A stretch of DNA of 6,619 bases from Wolbachia pipientis (lineage in GTDB: Bacteria; Pseudomonadota; Alphaproteobacteria; Rickettsiales; Anaplasmataceae), in assembly GCF_023661085.1 (NCBI RefSeq), contig NZ_JAHDJT010000077.1, positions 1 to 6,619 on the forward strand. The letters run 5' to 3'. Below, one piece after another: positions 1 to 6,001 of this stretch. Below the pieces are notes generated by a model. It saw nothing but the letters and a program-made list of their open reading frames with translations. It searched no databases and was not told the origin of the DNA. Position 1 is the stretch's first letter, and each line of letters begins with the position of its first letter. The translations under genes were made by a program, and so were the position numbers.

Positions 1-75
1 TAAAATAGAGAGTGGAATAACTAGCTACCTCGGAGTTTTATTGTCTTTTTTCTCTATCTGGTAAATTTCTTAAAT

Positions 76-81
76 ATTATA
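76..81 (-). promoter_or_regulatory. Possible -10 box reading toward the left edge
   Basis: On the minus strand this is a perfect TATAAT preceded by GC. The hexamer 17 bases upstream is TTTTAA (99-104), a poor -35. It would drive transcription leftward toward a gene outside the window. No start codon follows before the window ends, so this is only a sequence match in AT-rich DNA. Confidence 0.2.
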
Positions 82-88
82 GCTTAGA

Positions 89-193
89 CTAGTTGCGCTT
101 AAAAGCAGCTAAATTCAGCGTGTAAAGCATAAAAACGCCAATACTGAAAATAAATGCCGACCAGGGCTTCTTTTGCTTTTTTTTAGGTAACGT
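89..193 (-). other. 34-codon hydrophobic reading frame directly after the rluC stop
   Basis: Directly after the rluC TAA, and in the same frame, 34 sense codons follow before a TAG at 89-91. The peptide would begin with a basic stretch (TLPKKKQKKPW), continue with one membrane-helix-like segment (SAFIFSIGVFMLYTLNLAAF) and end in KRN. That Lys-rich flank plus single helix is what a tiny inner-membrane protein looks like. However, there is no ATG, GTG or TTG ahead of the hydrophobic part. An A8 run (minus-strand sense of 177-184) lies at the start. A one-base change in that run would join this frame to one that begins at a TTG inside the end of rluC. It may be a small gene with a shifted start, a relic, part of a dispersed repeat, or chance. 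I do not recognise the family. Confidence 0.25.
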
Positions 194-1123
194 TTACCAC
201 TCAAAGGGAGGGTGTAATGCTTCAAGGGAATTTTTAAAGTGCTCAGGGGGAAGGGCGGTGATAGTGGTTTTTTTGCCATTTGGCAGTTTTAAAGATAAAG
301 AACACGAATGAAGATGGATTTTATTTGCTATACCGTCAATGAAAGCCTTTCTGCCACCATATTTACCATCACCAAGGATAGGACAGTTTATATGAGCTAA
401 ATGCGCCCTTAATTGATGAGTTCTGCCGGTAATTGGTTGCAATTCTAAATAAGCAACATTGTGCTCTAGCCTTGCCATGATCGAAAAACGTGTAGTGGCA
501 TTCTGAGATGAATTTTCATCAATGACCACTTTTTCTTGACCTGAAATATATTTTTTTGCCAATGGATAATCTATTATTCCTCTATTCTTGCTCGGTATGC
601 CGGAAGTTAATGCTAAATAAGTTTTTTTTACTCTACGTGCTTTGAATTCTTCCATAAGGTATTTGGCAACATTGGCATTGCGTGCAAATATTATCGCTCC
701 GCTTGTATCCCTATCCAGTCTATGGACAATCTTAAATGTTTCTCCCTCTCTGATTTGGTCAAGCAAATCGCTAATGCTGATTTTTACTTTTACACCACCT
801 TGAACGATTACTCCTGCAGGTTTATTTATAGCTAGTATATATTCATCTTCATACAATATGTTGTCTTTCAGTAGATTCACTAACTCTTCGTTATATTTGC
901 GTTCGGAATTGGTATTTTTAATATAATCTAAGTGTTTTATCGTTATAGTTTGCCCAGAGTTCACTCTATCGCTGGACTTTGCTTTGCAGCCATCAACTTT
1001 GATCAACTCTCTTCTTAAAGATTTCTCAATTACAGATTGTTTTAAATTAGGAAAAATTCTTCTTATGTACCTATCCAGCCTAACGTTGTTATCTTCTACT
1101 GGTATGGTTTTTATATTTTCCAT
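194..1123 (-). CDS. rluC: RluA/RluC-family 23S rRNA pseudouridine synthase
   Basis: This enzyme isomerises specific uridines of 23S rRNA to pseudouridine in the cytoplasm. E. coli RluC acts on U955, U2504 and U2580. The 309-residue product starting at MENIKTIP has an N-terminal S4 RNA-binding domain (about residues 15-62, RLDRYIRR through VNSGQTITI). It then has the catalytic motif HRLDRDTSG (134-142), with the nucleophilic Asp at about 137. Further family blocks are GRTHQLRAHLA (233-243) and LGDGKYGG (250-257). The length is normal for the family and nothing essential is missing. The frame is open 43 codons further upstream to a TTG at 1252, but that stretch (LPGSSVTHLSDIPK...) does not resemble the family, so the ATG at 1123 is preferred. 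No clear Shine-Dalgarno sequence precedes it. The S4 domain fits RluC or RluD; assignment to RluC rather than a paralogue is the less certain part. It is transcribed divergently from the antiporter gene. Confidence 0.9.
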   Translation of the reverse strand: MENIKTIPVEDNNVRLDRYIRRIFPNLKQSVIEKSLRRELIKVDGCKAKSSDRVNSGQTITIKHLDYIKNTNSERKYNEELVNLLKDNILYEDEYILAINKPAGVIVQGGVKVKISISDLLDQIREGETFKIVHRLDRDTSGAIIFARNANVAKYLMEEFKARRVKKTYLALTSGIPSKNRGIIDYPLAKKYISGQEKVVIDENSSQNATTRFSIMARLEHNVAYLELQPITGRTHQLRAHLAHINCPILGDGKYGGRKAFIDGIANKIHLHSCSLSLKLPNGKKTTITALPPEHFKNSLEALHPPFEW

Positions 1124-1348
1124 TATTTTATTTGAATAGCTATTTGCATAACATAAAAAAGTATAGCACAAAACGTGCCTCGCAAAATCACTTTTCGGAA
1201 TGTCACTTAAATGAGTAACGCTGGAACCTGGCAATCCTATATTGTCAAGCAATAGACTGTACGTGCTATTTAGTTAAGTAGATTAAACATAAAGTTTAAA
1301 ACTCCGCTGTTAACTTCTTATAGAATTAGTGGAACCAGGGATTAGTGC

Positions 1349-1377
1349 TTGATTAAAGCAACTTAATTAGCTATCCT
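1349..1377 (+). promoter_or_regulatory. Candidate sigma70-type promoter of the antiporter gene
   Basis: TTGATT (1349-1354) and TATCCT (1372-1377) are separated by exactly 17 bases. Each matches the consensus at four of six positions. The -10 box ends 20 bases before the ATG at 1398, giving a short leader. It is the best-spaced pair I found in the divergent spacer. Only a weak GGTGA lies just ahead of the start codon. Confidence 0.4.
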
Positions 1378-1397
1378 AAGTTTTTAAATATGGTGAA

Positions 1398-2684
1398 ATG
1401 ACAGCTTTTGTTCCTCTGTTTATTTTTTTAATCCTATATCTTGGAAGTGGCACTTATTTCTCTTTCATCGGAACTGATAATCCACTTCGTCAGGTTTCAC
1501 CGGTAATTTGCTTACTACCAGCACTATTTTTTGCTGTTTCACGCGGTACAAATAAAATTCAGCATAACATCGATACTGTTATCGAGGGCATGGGCGACAA
1601 AAACACCCTTACTATGTGCTTAATTTTTCTATTTTCTGGAGCATTTTCTTCTGTTACTCAATCAATTGGTAGCGCAGACACTGTTGCTAATTTAATTCTC
1701 AATTTCCTTCCAACAAGGTTACTGTTGCCTGGAATATTCTTGGCTTCTGCTTTTATTTCAACTGCAATCGGTACGTCTATGGGAGTTGTTGCGCTAATGG
1801 TACCAATTGCCGTTAACCTGGCAAAAAGTGGAGCTTTTGGTCTTGAAATAGGAACTGCAACTGTGGTTGGGGGTGCCGTATTTGGTGATAACCTCTCAAT
1901 GATATCCGACACCACTATTGCCTCTGTTTCTTCACAAGGAGCTGCAATAAAGGATAAACTTAAAGTGAACTCTAAAGTAGCACTTGTTGCCAGCATTATA
2001 ACGCTTGTCTATCTGGCAATAACTGCAGATAGTACAAAAATTGTTACTATATCAAACTTAGATTATTTATCGATAATAAAAGTTATCCCTTACATTTCTC
2101 TAATAATCATGGGTCTGCTTGAAGTTTCCACTTTAGTAACAATAACTGTAAACATAATTATTGCTGGTGTGCTAGGAATAGTCTTTTTTGACTATGCTGT
2201 CATTCAATTTCCTCATAACGTATATAATGGTTTTAAGGAAGTAAATGAAATAGTGATCTTTGCTCTATTTATTGGTGGACTAAGCCATATAATGTACAAA
2301 CAAGGTCAAAAAGCATTACATAAACTCATCGATAAAAGTGATATTACAAAGACTAAAACTGAATTTGTGATAGCAGGAATAGCATCTATGTTCACTGTCT
2401 TAGTTGCCAATAATACCATTGCTATTTTATTAAGTGGTGGCATTGCAAAAAGGCTTGCACAAAAACACAATATTGCGCCACACCGCAGTGCATACTTATT
2501 AGATGTTTTTGCTTGTGCCACAAAAGGCATCTTGCCTTATGGTTCTCAGCTACTGCTAGCGGGTAGCATAGCCTCTATATCACCCATTTCTTTATTAACA
2601 CAGGTGTATTACTGCTTTATTTTAGCAGCAGTTACAATAGGTGAAATAATCATCAACAGTAGACATTATAGGGCTGCGGCTTAA
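1398..2684 (+). CDS. nhaC: NhaC-family Na+/H+ antiporter
   Basis: This is an integral inner-membrane protein of 428 residues, predicted by eye to have about ten to twelve membrane segments. The clearest are near residues 4-20, 71-90, 107-133, 194-210, 226-266, 285-299, 322-346, 365-392 and 398-419. The NhaC signature is readable. GTSMG (125-129) lies in a helix break, and FGDNLSMISDTT (162-173) matches the family's FGDxxSPxSDTT block, which carries the acidic residues expected to bind cations. A second conserved-looking stretch, around residues 362-384, includes DVFACATKGILPYG. Members exchange Na+ for H+ and help maintain pH and sodium balance. Substrate preference here is inferred only from the family, and related transporters move organic acids. 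The length is close to the family's usual 430-480 residues. The reading frame is intact. The gene ends 39 bp from the tail of the convergent ankyrin gene, with no obvious terminator hairpin between them. Confidence 0.85.
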   Translation: MTAFVPLFIFLILYLGSGTYFSFIGTDNPLRQVSPVICLLPALFFAVSRGTNKIQHNIDTVIEGMGDKNTLTMCLIFLFSGAFSSVTQSIGSADTVANLILNFLPTRLLLPGIFLASAFISTAIGTSMGVVALMVPIAVNLAKSGAFGLEIGTATVVGGAVFGDNLSMISDTTIASVSSQGAAIKDKLKVNSKVALVASIITLVYLAITADSTKIVTISNLDYLSIIKVIPYISLIIMGLLEVSTLVTITVNIIIAGVLGIVFFDYAVIQFPHNVYNGFKEVNEIVIFALFIGGLSHIMYKQGQKALHKLIDKSDITKTKTEFVIAGIASMFTVLVANNTIAILLSGGIAKRLAQKHNIAPHRSAYLLDVFACATKGILPYGSQLLLAGSIASISPISLLTQVYYCFILAAVTIGEIIINSRHYRAAA

Positions 2685-2723
2685 TGCATAGGTGGGTTTT
2701 CAATGCGTTTTATAGATCTGATG

Positions 2724-2930
2724 CTATACTTTCTGCTCATTTCCAGCAACTTGTTCAACACTAGGCTCTGATAGCATATATGTAACACCACCAACGGCTA
2801 GTGCTCCCACCGTAACTACAACGACTGCTATCAATATAGGCACCAACTCAACTGCAACCGTCTCGGTTGCGAAAAGTGCCACTGCTATTGCAGCACCTAA
2901 CACTGCGGCTACACCACTGGAACAATATTT
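2724..2930 (-). other. Detached C-terminal membrane tail of the ankyrin gene
   Basis: These 68 codons follow the TAA at 2931-2933 in the same frame and end in TAG. They have no usable start near their beginning (first residues KYCSSGVAAVLG). About 40 residues are Ala/Val/Ile/Leu/Gly-rich, enough for one long or two short membrane helices, with a Glu-containing break (ATETVAVE) between them. The tail then ends in a polar stretch, SEPSVEQVAGNEQKV. The preserved frame and the absence of internal stops indicate that the separating stop is recent. Confidence 0.65.
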
Positions 2931-3150
2931 TTATGTAAATGCTTGGTGTTTCAGTTGTTTTTCTTCTGCCTTCTCCAGAAATTTCTTCACACTGCTATCT
3001 TGAGCTAAATCTCTTGGAGTTTCACCATCTTTATTTTTTAATAAAGGATTTACCCCATTCTCTATCAAAGTACTTAAGACCCTTTTATGAAACCATGCTA
3101 AAGCAGCAATATGTAAAGGGGTGCTTCCATCTTTGTCCACCGTGCCAACA

Positions 3151-3999
3151 TCAGCCCCCTCTTGCTATTAGAGCATCTACCGTTTTCTTACAGCCTCCTT
3201 CAGCCGCTAAATGTAAAGGAGTCCACCCACCTTTATCCGCTATATTAATGTTTGCCCCTTCCTCTATTAGAGTGTTTACTATATTTGTGTGGCCATAGAA
3301 CGCAGCACCATATAAAGGGATGCTTCCATCTGTGTCTACTGCATTAACATCAGCTCCTTTTGCTATTAAAAAATCTACCACCTTTTTACAGTTTCTTTCG
3401 GCTGCAGAATGTAAGGGGGTCTGTCCACTTGTATCTACTGCATTAACATCAGCTCCTCTTTCTATTAGAAAATCTACCACCTTTTTACAGCCTCCTTCAG
3501 CTGCCGAGTGTAAAGGAGTCCTGCTAAAGCTATCTTTTACATCAACAGTTGCCCCCTTTTCTATTAGAAAATTTACTACCCCTATATTACCGCGTAAAGA
3601 AGCCACATGTAAGAGAGTACATCCATATTTATCTACTATGTTGATATCGATTCCCTCTACTTTCAACAGAGCATTTATTGTATTTCCTAGATTATTGTAG
3701 ACGGCTAAGTATAATAATGTGAGACCATTATCTTTAGGTTGAGTGAATGCATTATCTTCGAAATCCTCATCTTCAAAATCTTCAAATCGAATGAAAGAAC
3801 CATTTTCACATTGAATGAACACATTACTTTCAACCTCAAACAGGTAATTTACATCAAAACTAGCTTCTTCCCACTTTGTATACCAATCTTTGTCTTCTGC
3901 TTTTAATTCCTCTTTTATTTTTTCAATTGCATTATCCTTACTTAAATCTTCTTCCTCGTTAACTGCGCTTAATATTTTCCACCACTGTTCATCTTTCAT
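3151..3999 (-). CDS. Ankyrin-repeat protein, intact N-terminal 282-residue frame
   Basis: This is the largest uninterrupted part of the broken ankyrin gene and could still make a truncated soluble protein. Residues 1-70 (MKDEQWWKIL...) are a charged non-repeat region. Residues 71-82 form an acidic patch with alternating Phe and Asp/Glu. From about residue 91 the 33-residue ankyrin pattern (DxxGxTPLHxAAxxGxxxxVxxLIxxGAxVN) runs through 91-123, 125-157, 158-190, 191-223 and 224-256. A last repeat starts at 257 and is cut at RGG by the frameshift. The product would lack the final repeats and the membrane tail. The start is supported by an AGAGGT ribosome-binding site eight bases upstream. The gene lies 59 bp after the argS stop on the same strand. 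No enzymatic domain is visible. The role is unknown beyond the usual protein-binding use of ankyrin repeats. Confidence 0.65.
   Translation of the reverse strand: MKDEQWWKILSAVNEEEDLSKDNAIEKIKEELKAEDKDWYTKWEEASFDVNYLFEVESNVFIQCENGSFIRFEDFEDEDFEDNAFTQPKDNGLTLLYLAVYNNLGNTINALLKVEGIDINIVDKYGCTLLHVASLRGNIGVVNFLIEKGATVDVKDSFSRTPLHSAAEGGCKKVVDFLIERGADVNAVDTSGQTPLHSAAERNCKKVVDFLIAKGADVNAVDTDGSIPLYGAAFYGHTNIVNTLIEEGANINIADKGGWTPLHLAAEGGCKKTVDALIARGG
3331..3528 (-). repeat. Two near-identical 99-bp tandem ankyrin units
   Basis: Units 3331-3429 and 3430-3528 match at about 81 of 99 bases by my hand alignment, including two uninterrupted blocks longer than 20 bases. They encode SAAERNCKKVVDFLIAKGADV and SAAEGGCKKVVDFLIERGADV. 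The neighbouring units are clearly more diverged. This points to a fairly recent unit duplication or to gene conversion between units. Confidence 0.8.
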
Positions 4000-4005
4000 A
4001 GCTTG

Positions 4006-4011
4006 ACCTCT
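4006..4011 (-). promoter_or_regulatory. Ribosome-binding site of the ankyrin gene
   Basis: On the minus strand AGAGGT sits six bases before the ATG at 3999 (eight counted from the AGAGG core). This is one of only two good Shine-Dalgarno matches among the genes here and it fixes the ankyrin start. Confidence 0.6.
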
Positions 4012-4041
4012 GACTTTAAATAATATTTTTAATTATCACAT

Positions 4042-4047
4042 ATTATA
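4042..4047 (-). promoter_or_regulatory. Candidate -10 box of the ankyrin gene
   Basis: A perfect TATAAT with an upstream GC lies 12 to 17 bases after the argS stop and about 42 bases before the ankyrin ATG. A run of nine Ts separates it from a TTGA that overlaps the argS stop. The TTGATT is only 9 bases from the -10, too close for a normal -35. The gene may therefore have its own weak promoter or be read through from argS. Confidence 0.35.
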
Positions 4048-4058
4048 GCAAAAAAAAA

Positions 4059-5765
4059 TCAACTCATTTCTTCCAAAGGTGTGATATTAAAGACAGAAAG
4101 TCCAGAAGCAATGACGTGTGCTAAGGCTTGAATGAGAAATATTCTTGCAGCGGTGAGGTCTAAGTTGTCTTCCAGTATAAACCGCATGTTTGAATCGTTT
4201 TTGCCATATCCCCACAGAGCGTGGAACGCTTCTGCAACTTCAAGTAAGTAGAAAGTGATTCTGTGCGGCTCATAAAGCCTTGCCGCTATTTCCACCACAT
4301 CTGGCCACTTTGCCAAGGTTTTTATGAGGAATAACTCTCCATCTGTCTTTAAAAGTGAAGGGTCTGCACTTGGGAGTTCTTTTGGAGCGTTACGCATCAA
4401 TGAATGAGCGCGAGCGTGCGCGTATTGCACGTAAAAAATAGGATTATCTTTTGACTGCTCTTTAACCTTGGCAAAATCAAAATCTAAGACCGTATCATTC
4501 CTGCGTGTTAGCATTATAAAACGAGTGATATCCCTGCCAACTTCTTCCACTACATCCCTTGCTGTGAGGAAATTTCCTGATCTTTTGGACATCTTAACTG
4601 GTTTTCCATCCTCGAAAAAATTCACAATGTTGTGCAGTTTTACCTCTATTTTCGCCTTATTATCGCTCAGCGCAGAGACAACTGCTTTGAGCCTTTTGAC
4701 ATAACCGCCATGATCACTACCGAGCTCTACGATCATATTGTTAAAGCCACGTGATATCTTATCGAAATGGTAAGCAATGTCCGAGGCAAAATAAGTCCAA
4801 CTACCGTCCTCTTTTTTCAGTGCGCGGTCAACATCATCGCCAAACTCTGTAGAGCGAAATAACATCTCTTTTCTGGAAGTCCAATTTTCGCTCTCTTTGC
4901 CTTTTGGTTTTTCTAAGTATCCTTCATACACTAAACCCTTGTCAGACAACATCTTTATGCTCTCTTCGATTTTGCCACTTTTTTGTAGTTCATATTCTGA
5001 AGTAAAAACATCGTGACTTACTCCAAGCAAGCCCATGTCTTCCTTTATAAGTTCTAAAATAGAACTCAAAGTATACTCTCTGATTACTTGATTATCTTGA
5101 CTATTTAAAAGCTTTGAGCCATATTTTTTAGCCAGTCCCTCCCCTATTGGTTTTAAATATTCACTAGGATACAAACCTTTCTCGATATTGATCTTCTCTC
5201 CCAGAGCTTCCCTATATCGCAAATATACTGACCGAACTAGCGTATCTACCTGCGCTCCAGCATCATTAATGTAGTATTCCTTGGTGACTTTATAACCAAC
5301 TTTTTTCAGTAAATTTGCTAAAATGTCACCAAACACTGCCCCTCTTGCATGACCAATATGCAGTGGACCAGTTGGATTTGCAGATACAAATTCAACATTG
5401 ATGGCCTGATTGTTTCCAATATTTAAAGTACCGAATTCTGTTTTTAGCTCATTTATTTGTTTGAGAATCCCATGCCATACTTCTATTTTCAAGTGCATAT
5501 TGATAAAACCAGGGCCCGCAACTTCCACTTTCTCAATTTCATCAAACAGTTCAAATTCTCTTGCCAATATCCCTGCAATCTCAACTGGATTCTTATTACC
5601 ATGCTTTGCAAGCACCATGGCAATATTTGTATAAATATCTCCATGTGCTCTATTACTTGGAGGTTCTACGATAAAATTTTCCGCACTCGTATTTATGATA
5701 TCCCTTTGCTCCAACTCATTTAATTTGCTAAGGATTAGCGAGGAGATCCGCTTAAAAATATTCAT
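4059..5765 (-). CDS. argS: Arginyl-tRNA synthetase
   Basis: This class I aminoacyl-tRNA synthetase charges tRNA-Arg with arginine using ATP, in the cytoplasm. The 568-residue protein has the expected order of parts. The N-terminal ArgS-specific domain that contacts the tRNA D-loop is at about residues 5-95. The Rossmann catalytic domain has FVSANPTGPLHIGHARGA (HIGH at 136-139). The long block FRSTEFGDDVDRALKKEDGS is typical of alphaproteobacterial ArgS. KMSKR is at 391-395, and a helical anticodon-binding DALR domain runs from about 445 to the end. The length is normal for the family and no break is seen. The frame includes a TTG one codon upstream (5768), but the ATG at 5765 is the natural start. 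No clear Shine-Dalgarno sequence precedes it. The C-terminus reads NITPLEEMS, a variant of the family's usual ending in ERM. This is an essential housekeeping gene, on the same strand as both the ankyrin gene and the His/Cys-rich gene. Confidence 0.97.
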   Translation of the reverse strand: MNIFKRISSLILSKLNELEQRDIINTSAENFIVEPPSNRAHGDIYTNIAMVLAKHGNKNPVEIAGILAREFELFDEIEKVEVAGPGFINMHLKIEVWHGILKQINELKTEFGTLNIGNNQAINVEFVSANPTGPLHIGHARGAVFGDILANLLKKVGYKVTKEYYINDAGAQVDTLVRSVYLRYREALGEKINIEKGLYPSEYLKPIGEGLAKKYGSKLLNSQDNQVIREYTLSSILELIKEDMGLLGVSHDVFTSEYELQKSGKIEESIKMLSDKGLVYEGYLEKPKGKESENWTSRKEMLFRSTEFGDDVDRALKKEDGSWTYFASDIAYHFDKISRGFNNMIVELGSDHGGYVKRLKAVVSALSDNKAKIEVKLHNIVNFFEDGKPVKMSKRSGNFLTARDVVEEVGRDITRFIMLTRRNDTVLDFDFAKVKEQSKDNPIFYVQYAHARAHSLMRNAPKELPSADPSLLKTDGELFLIKTLAKWPDVVEIAARLYEPHRITFYLLEVAEAFHALWGYGKNDSNMRFILEDNLDLTAARIFLIQALAHVIASGLSVFNITPLEEMS

Positions 5766-5775
5766 CAATCAAAAA

Positions 5776-5791
5776 GCTATAAAACTATAGC
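5776..5791. other. Small inverted repeat just upstream of argS
   Basis: GCTATA and TATAGC form a six-base stem around the loop AAAC, 11 bases before the argS ATG. It is short and AU-rich, so the structure would be weak. It lies in the argS leader, next to the candidate -10 box, and any effect on argS is speculative. Confidence 0.25.
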
Positions 5792-5797
5792 AGTATA
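5792..5797 (-). promoter_or_regulatory. Candidate -10 box of argS
   Basis: TATACT on the minus strand matches the -10 consensus at five of six positions and lies 26 bases before the argS ATG. The hexamer 17 bases upstream is TTCAAC (5815-5820), a weak -35. The position suits a leader of about 20 bases, but such matches are common in AT-rich DNA. Confidence 0.35.
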
Positions 5798-5805
5798 GTA
5801 AATAA

Positions 5806-5928
5806 ATGAGGTTAGTTGAAGGCTTATCTTGTGCAGCTTATACAGAAATTACCAAGAGAAAAGAACTTACCAATGCCGTGTTTTTTCAGACAACGGCACA
5901 GGAGTTAAATGCAACTTACAAAATATAA
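5806..5928 (+). CDS. Doubtful 40-codon reading frame in the argS upstream spacer
   Basis: An ATG-started frame encodes 40 residues, beginning MRLVEGLSCAAYTEI and ending in QELNATYKI, with a stop directly upstream in frame. There is no Shine-Dalgarno sequence, no signal peptide and no motif I recognise. It lies antisense to the argS leader, between two minus-strand genes. The amino-acid mix is protein-like, so it could be a fragment of a decayed gene or a dispersed sequence. It could equally be chance. Confidence 0.2.
   Translation: MRLVEGLSCAAYTEITKRKELTNAVFFQTTAQELNATYKI
5874..5898. other. Inverted repeat TGCCGT / ACGGCA
   Basis: A six-base GC-rich stem (5874-5879 with 5893-5898) encloses a 13-base loop with six Ts. 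It is the strongest hairpin I found in this spacer. On the minus strand it lies between the His/Cys-rich gene and argS, so it could weakly end or pause transcription from the former. It lacks the T-run after the stem that an intrinsic terminator needs. Confidence 0.25.
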
Positions 5929-6001
5929 AACCGGTATGCTTAAAATGCTCCCCCTCTATTTTCACCAGCCAATTTATAGGAATTGAACAGCTTTTTTGCA
6001 G

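Larger units (their letters stand above)
2724..3999 (-). pseudogene. Ankyrin-repeat membrane protein gene broken by frameshift and stop
   Basis: Three reading-frame pieces line up as one ancestral gene of about 424 codons. Piece one (3999 to 3151) has a charged N-terminus and about five and a half ankyrin repeats, then reads RGG-stop. Removing one base from the run of five Cs at 3155-3159 (Gs in the sense strand) turns this into RGADVGTVDKDGSTPLH. That restores the 33-residue ankyrin rhythm and enters piece two, which holds the last repeats and ends HQAFT at a TAA (2931-2933). In the same frame after that TAA comes piece three: 68 codons with a long Ala/Val/Leu-rich hydrophobic stretch, then SEPSVEQVAGNEQKV and a TAG (2724-2726). 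I remember similar tails from Wolbachia ankyrin proteins, where they would anchor the protein in a membrane. Two independent lesions make a degraded gene more likely than one sequencing error. Without them it would be an ankyrin protein with a C-terminal anchor, presumably for host or protein-protein interaction. Confidence 0.75.

Noticed and set aside
177..199. Terminator for rluC at the GGTAA / TTACC hairpin
   Set aside because: The stem is only five bases and includes the stop codon. On the rluC strand it is followed by As rather than Ts, so it is not an intrinsic terminator.
1124..1252. TTG-started 43-codon N-terminal extension of rluC
   Set aside because: It lies upstream of the S4 domain, does not resemble the family, contains promoter-like sequence and would need a TTG start. 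The ATG at 1123 gives a normal-length enzyme.
1221..1344. Pair of GGAACC-containing direct repeats in the divergent spacer as an operator
   Set aside because: The similarity (around 1221-1237 and 1329-1344) covers about 15 bases with several mismatches and the copies are over 100 bp apart. It is too weak to call a binding-site pair.
1658..2530. Minus-strand reading frames inside the antiporter gene
   Set aside because: They are antisense to a well-supported membrane protein and have no motif, start context or independent support.
3138..3140. Separate small ankyrin gene starting at this GTG
   Set aside because: The GTG is the Val of a normal ankyrin turn (TVDKDG) in the restored frame and has no ribosome-binding site. 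The piece is better read as a continuation of the broken upstream gene.
2939..3700. Plus-strand reading frames across the ankyrin gene
   Set aside because: They are antisense shadows of the ankyrin repeats. Their apparent internal repeats simply mirror the 99-bp units.
4468..5723. Plus-strand reading frames inside argS
   Set aside because: argS is unambiguous on the other strand and these frames show no recognisable domain.
5766..5768. TTG one codon upstream of the argS ATG as the start
   Set aside because: The adjacent ATG is the usual start. The TTG adds one residue and has no ribosome-binding site of its own.
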